From: JAFGCL01 sp964423835
Lineage (GTDB): Bacteria > Chloroflexota > Dehalococcoidia > UBA2247 > RBG-13-53-26
Length of the DNA: 64,000 bases
Assembly: GCA_964423835.1 (NCBI GenBank)
Contig: CAYRGJ010000009.1
Location: forward strand, 1-64,000
Direction: 5' to 3'
The notes below the pieces were generated by a model. It was not told the DNA's origin and ran no database searches. It saw only the letters and a list, made by a program, of their open reading frames with translations. This document shows, piece by piece, positions 49,897 through 58,612 of this stretch. Each line of letters starts with the position of its first letter. The stretch's first letter is position 1. The translations under genes and the position numbers were made by a program.

Positions 49897-52167
49897 TTGA
49901 AGAAGAGACCCATCAAGGTGATAGCCTGGTTCGACGAGATTGGCAGAGAGGACATCCCCATTGCCGGCGGGAAAGGCGCCAACCTGGGCGAGATGACCCG
50001 GAACAAGATCCCGGTGCCTCCCGGGTTCATCGTGACCGCGGACGCCTATTTCCAGTTCCTGCGAGAGGCGGAGCTCACCGACCGGCTGCGCGCGTATCTC
50101 AACGCCCTGAACCCCAAGGACACCAAGGCGCTCCAGGATACCGCCTTTGAGGTCATGCAGCTGATCACGCAGGCCGAGATGCCCAAGCGCATGGCCGACG
50201 AGATAAAGAAGGCCTACCAGAAGATGCAACAGGGACTGGTGGCGGTGCGGTCTTCCGCCACGGCCGAGGACCTGCCCGAGGCCTCCTTTGCCGGCCAGCA
50301 GAGCACCTTCCTGAACGTGCAGGGGATGGCCCACGTGGTGGAGGCGGTTCAGAAGTGCTGGGCCTCCCTCTTTGAGGCCAGGGCCATATTCTACCGGAAC
50401 GAGCAGAGATTCGATCACTTCAAGGTCGGCATCGCCGTGGTGGTGCAGCGCATGGTGCAGTCCGAGATATCCGGCGTGGCCTTCACCGCGGAGCCCCTCA
50501 GCAGCGATGACACCAAGATCGTCATCGAGGCCGCCTACGGCCTGGGAGAGGCCGTGGTCTCCGGCGAGCTCACCCCCGACCTCTACATCCTGGACAAGGA
50601 ATCCCTCAACGTGCTGGAGAAGAAGGTGGCCACGCAGGAGTGGCAGCTGGTCCGGAACCCGGATACCCGGGGCCGGCGGAAGAACATCAAGGTCCCCATC
50701 GTGGGCAAGGACCAGGTGCGCCAGAAGCTCTCCAACAAGGGTATTGCCGCCCTGGCACAGGTCACCAAGAGGATCGAGGCCCTGTACGGGACTCCCCAGG
50801 ACATCGAGTGGGCCAGGGACGGAAAGAGCTTCTACATCGTGCAGACCCGGCCCATCACCACCTTGAAGGTCAGCGAGGGCCCGGCCGAGGAGATCAAGGG
50901 CGTTGAGCTGCTGCACGGCCTGCCGGCCAGCCCGGGAGCCGCCGCAGGCAGAACGGAGATCATCCTGCAGCCCTCGGAGATCGTCAACCTGAAGGAGGGC
51001 GAGATCCTGGTGGCCGAGATGACCACCCCCGACTTCGTGCCCGCCATGAAGCGGTCCGCGGCCATCGTCACCGACCGGGGCGGCCGCACCTGCCACGCCG
51101 CCATAGTCAGCCGCGAGCTGGGCGTGCCCTGCGTGGTAGGCACCGGCAACGCCACCAAGATCCTCAAGGAGAAGCAGCTGGTCACCGTGGACGGCTTCCA
51201 GGGGAAGGTCTTCAAGGGCAAGGTTATCAGCGAGCAGAAGATAGAGGCCCCCCTGGTGCTGAAGCCTCGCATCAAGACCACCACCAAGCTGTATGTGAAC
51301 CTGGCCGATCCCGACCTGGCCGAGAGGGTGGCCGCCCGCGACGTGGATGGCGTGGGCCTTCTCCGGGCCGAGTTCATGATAGCCAATATCGGCGAGCACC
51401 CCCGCTACATGATCGAGCAGAAGCGGGGCCACGTCTTCCAGGACAAGCTGGCCGAGGGCCTGCACACCTTCGCCAGGGCCTTCAACCCGCGGCCGGTGGT
51501 CTACCGCATGACCGATTTCAAGACCAACGAGTACCGCAACCTGAAGGGCGGCGAGAAGTACGAGGAAGTGGAAGAGAATCCCATGCTGGGCTACCGCGGC
51601 TGCTCCCGCTACGTCCAGGAGCTGGACATCTTCAAGCTGGAAGTAGAGGCCATCAAGATGGTCCGGGAGAGCTTCACCAACCTGTGGGTCATGATCCCCT
51701 TCGTCCGCACCGTCAAGGCCATGGAGGAAGCCAGGGATGCCCTGGCCTCGCTGGGGCTCACCCGGTCCGCGGACTTCAAGCTGTGGATGATGACGGAGGT
51801 GCCCTCGAACATCATACTGATGAACAAGTTCATCGACGTCGGCATCGACGGCATCTCCATCGGCTCCAACGACCTGACCCAGCTCACCCTGGGGGTCGAC
51901 AGGGACAGCCCCAGGCTGGCGGATCTGTTTGACGAACGCGATGAGGCGGTGCTGTGGTCCCTGGAGAGGGCCATCAGCATCACCAACCGGAGGCGGGTGA
52001 CCTCCTCCATCTGCGGTCAGGCGCCGTCAGTCTACCCTGAGCTGACTGCCAAGCTGGTGGGATGGGGCATCAACTCGGTGTCGGTCAACCCGGACATGAT
52101 CGAGCACACCAGGGGAGTCATCGCCCGGGTGGAGGAAGACCTGGGTATGCATTCCCCCAGCAGCTAG
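49897..52167 (+). CDS. ppsA: Phosphoenolpyruvate synthase
   Basis: The 756-aa protein has the ATP-grasp start (FDEIGREDIPIAGGKGANLGEM), the VRSSATAEDLPEASFAGQQ segment, the phosphohistidine domain with His400 in GGRTCHAAIVSRELGVP, and the PEP-binding barrel ending in SIGSNDLTQLTLGVDRDS. It makes PEP from pyruvate and ATP, the entry to gluconeogenesis when growing on C1/C2 compounds such as acetate, for which acs is also present. The TTG start has AAGGAGG six bases upstream. It follows dapA by 81 bp. Confidence 0.95.
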   Translation: MKKRPIKVIAWFDEIGREDIPIAGGKGANLGEMTRNKIPVPPGFIVTADAYFQFLREAELTDRLRAYLNALNPKDTKALQDTAFEVMQLITQAEMPKRMADEIKKAYQKMQQGLVAVRSSATAEDLPEASFAGQQSTFLNVQGMAHVVEAVQKCWASLFEARAIFYRNEQRFDHFKVGIAVVVQRMVQSEISGVAFTAEPLSSDDTKIVIEAAYGLGEAVVSGELTPDLYILDKESLNVLEKKVATQEWQLVRNPDTRGRRKNIKVPIVGKDQVRQKLSNKGIAALAQVTKRIEALYGTPQDIEWARDGKSFYIVQTRPITTLKVSEGPAEEIKGVELLHGLPASPGAAAGRTEIILQPSEIVNLKEGEILVAEMTTPDFVPAMKRSAAIVTDRGGRTCHAAIVSRELGVPCVVGTGNATKILKEKQLVTVDGFQGKVFKGKVISEQKIEAPLVLKPRIKTTTKLYVNLADPDLAERVAARDVDGVGLLRAEFMIANIGEHPRYMIEQKRGHVFQDKLAEGLHTFARAFNPRPVVYRMTDFKTNEYRNLKGGEKYEEVEENPMLGYRGCSRYVQELDIFKLEVEAIKMVRESFTNLWVMIPFVRTVKAMEEARDALASLGLTRSADFKLWMMTEVPSNIILMNKFIDVGIDGISIGSNDLTQLTLGVDRDSPRLADLFDERDEAVLWSLERAISITNRRRVTSSICGQAPSVYPELTAKLVGWGINSVSVNPDMIEHTRGVIARVEEDLGMHSPSS

Positions 52168-52195
52168 GCCAGGGGCAGGCCCGGGCAAACGGCCA

Positions 52196-53269
52196 GTGGT
52201 GGATCGACCGCATCAGAAGATACATGCCTGGCTCGAGGAAAGGGAGGAGGGGCTGTCCCCCTTCGCCGCCAGGAGCCGGCTATCCCGGGGGAGGATCCGG
52301 CCGGAGGAGCCTTCCCCGACTCGCACGTGCTTCCAGCGGGACCGTGATCGCATCATCCACTGCAAGGCCTTCCGCCGCCTGAAGCACAAGACCCAGGTGT
52401 TCATCGCTCCTCCGGGAGATCACTATGTGACCCGGCTGACCCACACCCTCGAGGTGTCGCAGATCGCCCGGTCCGTGGCCAGGGGCCTTAACCTCAATGA
52501 AGACCTGACGGAGGCTATAGCGCTGGGGCATGACCTGGGGCACACGCCCTTCGGGCACATCGGGGAGGATGTTCTGAACGAGATATCGCCATACGGCTTC
52601 CGTCACAATGAGCAGAGCCTGCGCGTGGTGGACCAGATCGAAAACGGGGGGCAGGGGCTCAACCTCACCTTCGAGACCCGGGAGGGCATCGCCAAGCACT
52701 CGAAGTCCAGGTCCGGGATCTTCGGGGAGGGCTGGGAGACGGTAGGGACCCTGGAGGGGCAGATCGTCAAGGTCGCCGATGTCATTGCCTACATCAATCA
52801 TGACACGGACGACGCCCTGCGGGCCGGCGTCATCGCGGAGGGCGACCTCCCGGCGGTGGCCGTCAGTGTCATGGGCCGGTCCCACTCCCAGCGCATCGAC
52901 AACGTGGTCTGCGACATCCTGGATACGTCGTGGGCCGCCCGGGGAGAGGGCTTGACAAGCACCGGGCAACAGCCGATCATTGGCGTGAGCCCCTCCGTCA
53001 ACCAGGCCATGAACGCTCTGCGGGACTTCCTGTTCGAGAGGGTGTACGACTGTGAGCTGGTCAACCGGGAGGCAGACGTGGCCCGGCTGGTGGTCCGGCG
53101 GCTCTACGAGCACTTCATGGAACACGAGGCGCAACTGCCGGGCGAGCTGCGGCTGTCCGGCGAGCCCCTGGGCCGGCGGGTGGTGGACTATGTGGGGGGA
53201 ATGACAGACCAGTATGCCATCCAGATGGCGCAAGAGCTGGGGCTGCTCGCCCGAGATACCGGGGTTTGA
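52196..53269 (+). CDS. dgt: dGTPase-like HD-domain triphosphohydrolase
   Basis: The 357-aa protein has the HD-superfamily site of dGTPases: RDRDRIIHCKAFRRLKHKTQ near residue 48, RLTHTLEVSQIARSVARGL with the first His, HDLGHTPFGHIGE with the HD, and later DVIAYINHDTDDALRAG. It splits deoxynucleoside triphosphates into nucleoside and triphosphate. The start is a GTG 29 bp after ppsA with only a weak ribosome site. The order dgt-dnaG-rpoD is a familiar replication/transcription cluster. Confidence 0.88.
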   Translation: MVDRPHQKIHAWLEEREEGLSPFAARSRLSRGRIRPEEPSPTRTCFQRDRDRIIHCKAFRRLKHKTQVFIAPPGDHYVTRLTHTLEVSQIARSVARGLNLNEDLTEAIALGHDLGHTPFGHIGEDVLNEISPYGFRHNEQSLRVVDQIENGGQGLNLTFETREGIAKHSKSRSGIFGEGWETVGTLEGQIVKVADVIAYINHDTDDALRAGVIAEGDLPAVAVSVMGRSHSQRIDNVVCDILDTSWAARGEGLTSTGQQPIIGVSPSVNQAMNALRDFLFERVYDCELVNREADVARLVVRRLYEHFMEHEAQLPGELRLSGEPLGRRVVDYVGGMTDQYAIQMAQELGLLARDTGV

Positions 53270-53384
53270 GGCATCGGGCCCTGAGGCCTCCGGTCATCAG
53301 GCATCACTCAGGTCGAACCGACTATCAGCAACCAGACCGCGATAACCATGTTCATTGATCGAAGCCGAGGAGGTCCACGGGTTC

Positions 53385-55229
53385 ATGGACACCGTCGATG
53401 AAGTAAAGCGAAGGCTGGACATCGTCGAGGTGATCTCCGGCTACCTCCCCGATCTGAAGAAGAGCGGGCAGAACTTCAGGGCCGTTTGCCCCTTCCACAG
53501 CGAGAAGACCCCCTCCTTCTTCGTCTTTCCGGACCGGCAGAGCTGGCATTGCTTCGGCGGCTGCGCCCGGGGCGGGGACATGTTCGAGTTCGTGATGCGC
53601 AAGGAAGGGGTGGACTTCAAGGGCGCGCTGGCCATCCTGGCCGAGAGGGCCGGCGTCCCGCTGCCGCAGCGCCAGCTCGAGGAGGGCCGGTCCGAGGCCG
53701 ACAGGCTCAAGCAGATCAACGAGGCGGCCGCGGAGTACTTCCACCACCAGCTTTTCCACTCCGCCGGCGGCCAGCGCACGCGGGAATACCTGGCCAGGCG
53801 CGGCCTGTCGGAGGCCACCATGCGCCAGTTCCTGCTGGGCTACAGCCAGGACTCCTGGGATGCGCTGCGGCTGGAGCTGCAGAAGAAGGGCTTCCGGGAG
53901 AGCGAGCTTCTGGCCGCCGGGCTGCTGGTGCAACGGGAGCGGGAGGGGGCTTATGACCGCTTCCGCCACCGGCTCATGTTTCCCATCAGGGACGCCGCCG
54001 GCAAGACCATCGGCTTCGGGGCCAGGGCCCTGGATGACAGCCAGCCCAAGTACCTCAACTCCCCCCAGACGCTGGTCTTCGATAAGAGCGGCTGCCTCTA
54101 CGGCATAGATTCCGCCCGGGCGGCCATCAGGAAGGGCAACCTGGCGGTGGTGGTGGAGGGCTACATGGACGTCATCGTGGCCCACCAGCACGGGTTCACC
54201 AACGTGGTGGCCTCGCTGGGGACGGCCCTCACCGAGAAGCATGTCAGCATAGTCAAGAAGCTCACCAACCGCCTGGTCCTGGCCCTGGACGCCGACGACG
54301 CCGGCAAGATGGCGACGCTGCGGGGGATACAAGTGGCCGGGCGCACCTTCGACCAGAAGCCGGTGGCCGTGCCGTCGCCGGGAGGGCTGGTGACCAGGGA
54401 GCAGATGGACGCCGAGATAGGCGTCATGGTCCTGCCTGCCGGCCAGGACCCGGACGACGTCATTCGCCAGGACCCGGGAGAATGGGAGCGCCTGCTGCAG
54501 GGGGCCGTTCCGGTGATCGACTACATATTCGACCTGGTGGTCTCGCAGCTGGACGTCTCCAGGGCAGGGGACAAGGCGCAGGCGGCGGACCAGTTGCTCC
54601 CGCTGGTGGCCGAGATCACCCACCCGGTGCAGCAGGCACACTACCTGCAGAAACTGGCGCGCATGGTGGGTCTGGATGAGAGGAGGCTCTACGCCCAGAT
54701 GGGCCAACCGGAGGCGCCGTCAGCCCGGCCCCGCCGGCAGGCCGCCCCGGCCACGCCCCCGGGGCCATCCCGCCCGTCAGCGGGCGATCAGCTGGCGGAG
54801 TACTGCCTCTATCTTCTTTACAGCTACCCGGATCTGAGGACCCATGCCTCCGATCTGCAGGTTGATTACTTTGTGAACACGGAGGACCGGGAGGTGTTCC
54901 TGGCCTGGCGGGACGGAGATGACGCCGGGTCCGCCCGTCAGCTCATCGACCCTTCCCTGGCCGGGCACCTGGATGCCATCACCTCCCGGGGCCTGCGGGC
55001 GCTGGCCGGGGAGGAGCAGACGCGGGCGCTGCGCCAGTGCGCCCGCAGGTTGAGGGAGCGCTGGCTGAAGGATTTGAAAGCCAAAGAGCAGGTCTTGATA
55101 GCGGAGCTGGAAGCCGCGGGCAAGCCCGCCGACCTGCAGGAGATACAGGAGTCAGCTGTGAGGCTCAACGCTGAACTAGGAGAGGTCTTCCTTCATGGCA
55201 AAGGAAAAAGGAAGCAGGTCCCAGGCTAG
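53385..55229 (+). CDS. dnaG: DNA primase
   Basis: The 614-aa protein starts MDTVDEVKRRLDIVEVISGY. The zinc site is C35, H38, C56 and C60; the last pair is C-FGG-C, with three residues between cysteines instead of the usual two, as in Chloroflexi-like DnaG. The TOPRIM core has VVVEGYMDVIVAHQHG and LALDADDAGKMA. The C-terminal helicase-binding part is helical. It makes RNA primers at the fork. The ATG at 53385 has GAGGAGG upstream; a TTG ten codons earlier is less likely. It overlaps rpoD by 35 bases. Confidence 0.93.
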   Translation: MDTVDEVKRRLDIVEVISGYLPDLKKSGQNFRAVCPFHSEKTPSFFVFPDRQSWHCFGGCARGGDMFEFVMRKEGVDFKGALAILAERAGVPLPQRQLEEGRSEADRLKQINEAAAEYFHHQLFHSAGGQRTREYLARRGLSEATMRQFLLGYSQDSWDALRLELQKKGFRESELLAAGLLVQREREGAYDRFRHRLMFPIRDAAGKTIGFGARALDDSQPKYLNSPQTLVFDKSGCLYGIDSARAAIRKGNLAVVVEGYMDVIVAHQHGFTNVVASLGTALTEKHVSIVKKLTNRLVLALDADDAGKMATLRGIQVAGRTFDQKPVAVPSPGGLVTREQMDAEIGVMVLPAGQDPDDVIRQDPGEWERLLQGAVPVIDYIFDLVVSQLDVSRAGDKAQAADQLLPLVAEITHPVQQAHYLQKLARMVGLDERRLYAQMGQPEAPSARPRRQAAPATPPGPSRPSAGDQLAEYCLYLLYSYPDLRTHASDLQVDYFVNTEDREVFLAWRDGDDAGSARQLIDPSLAGHLDAITSRGLRALAGEEQTRALRQCARRLRERWLKDLKAKEQVLIAELEAAGKPADLQEIQESAVRLNAELGEVFLHGKGKRKQVPG

Positions 55230-57408
55230 AGCGACCAAGATCGAGCGACCAGTAGCCAAGGCTCCCACGAAAGAGAGGAGGCCCAAGAACCGCGTGACCG
55301 AAAAACCCGAGGTAACCATGCAGCCGGTGGAGAAGCCGCCGGATAGAACCAGGAACGTAGAGAAGCCGGCCGCTGACGTCAGGGCCGGAAAGACCATAGC
55401 CGCCTCCGCCCCGGAGAAGAAGGCGGCCCCGGCCAAGCCTGCGCCAGCCACGCCCGCGGCGGCGGAGGCCGCCGGCAAGGCAGCCAAAGCCCCGGCGGAG
55501 GCCGCCGGCAAGGCAGCAAAGGCCCCGGAGAACGCCCACAAGGCGGCGGCAGAGGATCGGACCGCGGCCGCGCCGAAGCAACCCCACAAGGGCGCGGCGG
55601 GCGGCGCCGTGGAGGCGAAGGCCGCGGCGAAGCAGCCCGCCGGAAAAGCGGCAAAGGCCCCGGCGGAGACCGCCGCAAAGGCGGCCAGCGCGCCTAAAGC
55701 CGAGCCGGAGGGGAAGGCGGCTGCCGCGCCGCAGGAGGCCAGGAAGGGCAAAGGGACGGGCGCGGGGGAGGCGAAGGCGCCGGCCAAAGAGCCTGCGGCC
55801 GCCGGCAAGGCAGCCAAAGCTCCGGCGGAGGCCGCCGCAAAGGCGGGTAAGGCCACCGGGAAGGCGGCCAAGGCCCCGGCCGGGGCCTCAGCCGGGCAGG
55901 CGGCGGCCTCCGCCACGGAGGCGGAGGACGCCGACGCCAGGGCCCGGAAGAGGACCCAGAACCTGGCCGCCGCCGGGTCCGAGCACTGGTTCGCCGAGGA
56001 GCCCCAGGCGGGAGAGTCCCGGGAGGAGCCAACAGAGGACATCTACGCGGTGGTGACGCCGGAGCCTGAAGTAACGCCGGACGCCGTTCGGGAGGCAGGG
56101 CCGGCAGAGGGCAAGCCTGTCGATGAGCTGGAGATAGCCGATGATCCGGTGCGCATGTACCTGCGCCAGATCGGCCGGGTGCCGCTGCTGACGGCCGATG
56201 AGGAGAAGGTGCTGGCCCGCAACAAGGAGGAGAAGGACTACATAAACGGCATCCGCCAGGAGTTCCAGACCAAGTGGGGCCGGCCGGCGACAGCCGTGGA
56301 CGTGATCACCGTGGTGCTGGAGAGGCTGGTGCATGTCCTGCCGCTGCTGCGGCGGGTGGAGGAGCAGCTCGGCATCAAACCGGACGAGAGGCTGACCAAG
56401 AGGCTTTCCGACCCCACGCTGCGGGGAGCGGTCGACCGGGAGCTGACCGAGCAGTTCATCATGCCTCTCTCCGAGGCCATGGAGGACACGCCCCCGGCCG
56501 TGGAGCAGATGATCAAGGACCTGTCCCTGGCCAGCTCCCTGGTGCCGCCGGACGTCCTGTCCATCATTGGCAAGCGGCGCACTGAGGCCCTGGGGCCGCT
56601 GCTGCAGGACCCCGACTTCCTGGAGAAGCTGAAACCGCTGGAGGACAGGCTCGAGACCTACCTGAAGAAGATCGACTTCTTCGGGCGGCAGGCCGAGGAG
56701 CGCCTGGTGGAGGCCAACCTGAGGCTGGTGGTCAGCGTGGCCAAGAAGTATGCCGAGAGGGGCATGTCCTTCCTGGACGTCATCCAGGAAGGCAACATCG
56801 GCCTGCTCCGGGCCGTGGAGAAGTTCGACTACCGCCGGGGCTACAAGTTCAGCACCTACGCCACCTGGTGGATCCGGCAGTCCATCACCCGGGCCATCGC
56901 CGACCAGGCGCGCACCATCCGCATCCCGGTGCACATGGTGGAGACCATCACCAAGCTCTACCGGACCAGCCGCCGCCTGGCCCAGGAGTACGGACGCGAG
57001 CCCACCATCGAGGAGATCAGCCAGGAGATGGAGATGCCCCCCGAGAAGGTGGAGGAGATCATGAAGATCTCCCAGGAGCCGATATCGCTGGAGACCCCCA
57101 TCGGCGAAGAAGAGGACAGCCACCTGGGGGACTTCATCGAAGACCGCAAGATCATGTCTCCGGTGGACACTGCCTCCTACGAGCTGCTGAAGGACCAGAT
57201 CAGCGACGTCCTGGACACGCTCACGCCGCGGGAGCAGAGGGTGCTGCGCCTCCGGTTCGGGCTGGAGGACGGCCGCAGCCGCACCCTGGAAGAGGTGGGC
57301 AAGGAGTTCAAGGTCACCCGCGAGCGGATCCGCCAGATCGAGGCCAAGGCGCTGCGGAAGCTGCGCCACCCGACGCGCAGCCGCAAGCTCAAGGACTACC
57401 TGGAGTAG
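55195..57408 (+). CDS. rpoD: Primary sigma factor with long N-terminal Ala/Lys/Pro-rich segment
   Basis: The 737-aa protein has all group-1 sigma regions: 1.2 (DDPVRMYLRQIGRVPLLT), 2 (NLRLVVSVAKKYAERG, then GYKFSTYATWWIRQSITR), 3 and 4 (TLEEVGKEFKVTRERIRQIEAKALRKLRHP). It directs RNA polymerase to -35/-10 promoters. Its first 260 residues differ from the usual region 1.1: residues about 70-245 are low-complexity Ala, Lys, Pro and Gly, with GKAAKAPAEAA repeated at least four times, akin to histone H1 tails. AGGAGAGG precedes the ATG, which lies in the end of dnaG, so translation is coupled. A shorter start is possible but would lack a comparable ribosome site. Confidence 0.93.
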   Translation: MAKEKGSRSQARATKIERPVAKAPTKERRPKNRVTEKPEVTMQPVEKPPDRTRNVEKPAADVRAGKTIAASAPEKKAAPAKPAPATPAAAEAAGKAAKAPAEAAGKAAKAPENAHKAAAEDRTAAAPKQPHKGAAGGAVEAKAAAKQPAGKAAKAPAETAAKAASAPKAEPEGKAAAAPQEARKGKGTGAGEAKAPAKEPAAAGKAAKAPAEAAAKAGKATGKAAKAPAGASAGQAAASATEAEDADARARKRTQNLAAAGSEHWFAEEPQAGESREEPTEDIYAVVTPEPEVTPDAVREAGPAEGKPVDELEIADDPVRMYLRQIGRVPLLTADEEKVLARNKEEKDYINGIRQEFQTKWGRPATAVDVITVVLERLVHVLPLLRRVEEQLGIKPDERLTKRLSDPTLRGAVDRELTEQFIMPLSEAMEDTPPAVEQMIKDLSLASSLVPPDVLSIIGKRRTEALGPLLQDPDFLEKLKPLEDRLETYLKKIDFFGRQAEERLVEANLRLVVSVAKKYAERGMSFLDVIQEGNIGLLRAVEKFDYRRGYKFSTYATWWIRQSITRAIADQARTIRIPVHMVETITKLYRTSRRLAQEYGREPTIEEISQEMEMPPEKVEEIMKISQEPISLETPIGEEEDSHLGDFIEDRKIMSPVDTASYELLKDQISDVLDTLTPREQRVLRLRFGLEDGRSRTLEEVGKEFKVTRERIRQIEAKALRKLRHPTRSRKLKDYLE
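55402..55929 (+). repeat. Low-complexity Ala/Lys/Pro repeat region within rpoD
   Basis: The DNA encodes repeated GKAAKAPAEAA-like blocks with GCCGGCAAGGCAGCCAAAGC recurring nearly unchanged at about 55470, 55507 and 55801. Such repeats may vary in copy number. Confidence 0.7.
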
Positions 57409-57418
57409 CCGGTCCACA

Positions 57419-57447
57419 TTGCCAATCGCGCCAAGTTCCTCTAGGAT
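57419..57447 (+). promoter_or_regulatory. Candidate promoter of the acetyltransferase gene
   Basis: TTGCCA (57419-57424), 17-bp spacer, TAGGAT (57442-57447), just after rpoD. Confidence 0.4.
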
Positions 57448-57485
57448 AGGCACACCCGGCAGGAGAGCCGGGCCGGGAGGAACGT

Positions 57486-58580
57486 ATGAGCACAACGTCC
57501 GCGGCGAAATGGACGGCACGGCCCTACCGCGAGGGAGACGAGAAAGGGATACTGGATCTCTGGAAGGCCGTCTACCCGGAGCGCACCTACATCCCAGGGG
57601 AGTGGCTGAAATGGTGGCGGTGGCTGTACCGGGACAACCCCCGGGGAATGGGGGTGATAGCGGTCGCCGATGCGGAGGGGAAGATCGTCTCCCATGCCGC
57701 GGAGATACCGCTGATGATGAAGATCGGCAGCGCGGAAGTGCTCACCGGCATCGCCCTGGACGCCATGACCCACCCGGATTTCCGGCGGCAGGGCACCCTG
57801 GCCGCCCTGGTGGATTTGAGGCGCCAGGAGGGCGAGAAGCGCGGCATACGGGCCACCTACGGTTTCCGTAACAAGTACGCCTATCCCTACCCCGGTCTGG
57901 CGTCCAGGCTGGTCATGTTTGACGGCGCCACCATCCAGAAGGTCTTCCTGGCGGTCGATTGGAAGGCCGCCCTGCGGACCCAGACCGGCAATGGACTGTT
58001 GCGGGCTCTGGGCCCGGCCGCCGGCCGGCTGGCGGACGCCGTCGTTTTCCGGCCGCGGGAGGCGCGGTGCCCGGAGGGTCTGAGCATCAGGCCGGTCGAG
58101 CGGTTCGACGAGCAGGCGGACCGCTTCTGGGCCCGGATCTCAGAGCGGAACAGGGTCATGGTGGTCAGAGACCAGCAGTACCTCAACTGGCGCTACGCCG
58201 ACCCGCCTCACCGCCGCTATACCCGGCTGGTGGCCAGCCGGGCCGGCGATATGGCCGGTTTCGCCGTCTTCAGCTGCGGGGAGGTAGAGGGGACCACGAT
58301 CGGCTGCATCGTGGACGTCCTGGCCGAGTCCGGCCGGGTGGCCGAGGGCCTGGTGGCGGCCGCTGTGGCCCGCTGCCGGGAGGAGAAGGCAGCGCTGGTC
58401 TGGAGCGCCCGGATGGCCGGCACACCGCTGGCCCGTGCCTTCCGCCGCCAGGGGTTCATCAGCGCGCCGCGCTCCAAGAGCATCGTGGTCAAGGGCTGGA
58501 CAAACTCGCCTGACCTGGCAGCCGAGCTGCGGGAGCCGGGGAACTGGTTCCTGCAGATGGGCGATTCGGACGAGGCCTGA
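57486..58580 (+). CDS. GNAT-family acetyltransferase, two-domain
   Basis: The 364-aa protein begins with a GNAT domain: ARPYREGDEKGILDLW, VIAVADAEGKIVSHAAEIPL and ALDAMTHPDFRRQGTLAALVDL as the acetyl-CoA-binding motif. The C-terminal half (NRVMVVRDQQYLNWRYADPP, TTIGCIVDVLA) looks like a second GNAT fold, as in Eis-like or DUF4081-type proteins in which the WRY-D segment recurs. Substrate is not known. GGGAGG precedes the ATG. It is 77 bp downstream of rpoD and convergent with ffh. Confidence 0.65.
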   Translation: MSTTSAAKWTARPYREGDEKGILDLWKAVYPERTYIPGEWLKWWRWLYRDNPRGMGVIAVADAEGKIVSHAAEIPLMMKIGSAEVLTGIALDAMTHPDFRRQGTLAALVDLRRQEGEKRGIRATYGFRNKYAYPYPGLASRLVMFDGATIQKVFLAVDWKAALRTQTGNGLLRALGPAAGRLADAVVFRPREARCPEGLSIRPVERFDEQADRFWARISERNRVMVVRDQQYLNWRYADPPHRRYTRLVASRAGDMAGFAVFSCGEVEGTTIGCIVDVLAESGRVAEGLVAAAVARCREEKAALVWSARMAGTPLARAFRRQGFISAPRSKSIVVKGWTNSPDLAAELREPGNWFLQMGDSDEA

Positions 58581-58612
58581 GCCGCTGGCAGTGCCTGCTG
58601 GCCGCGCTGTCC

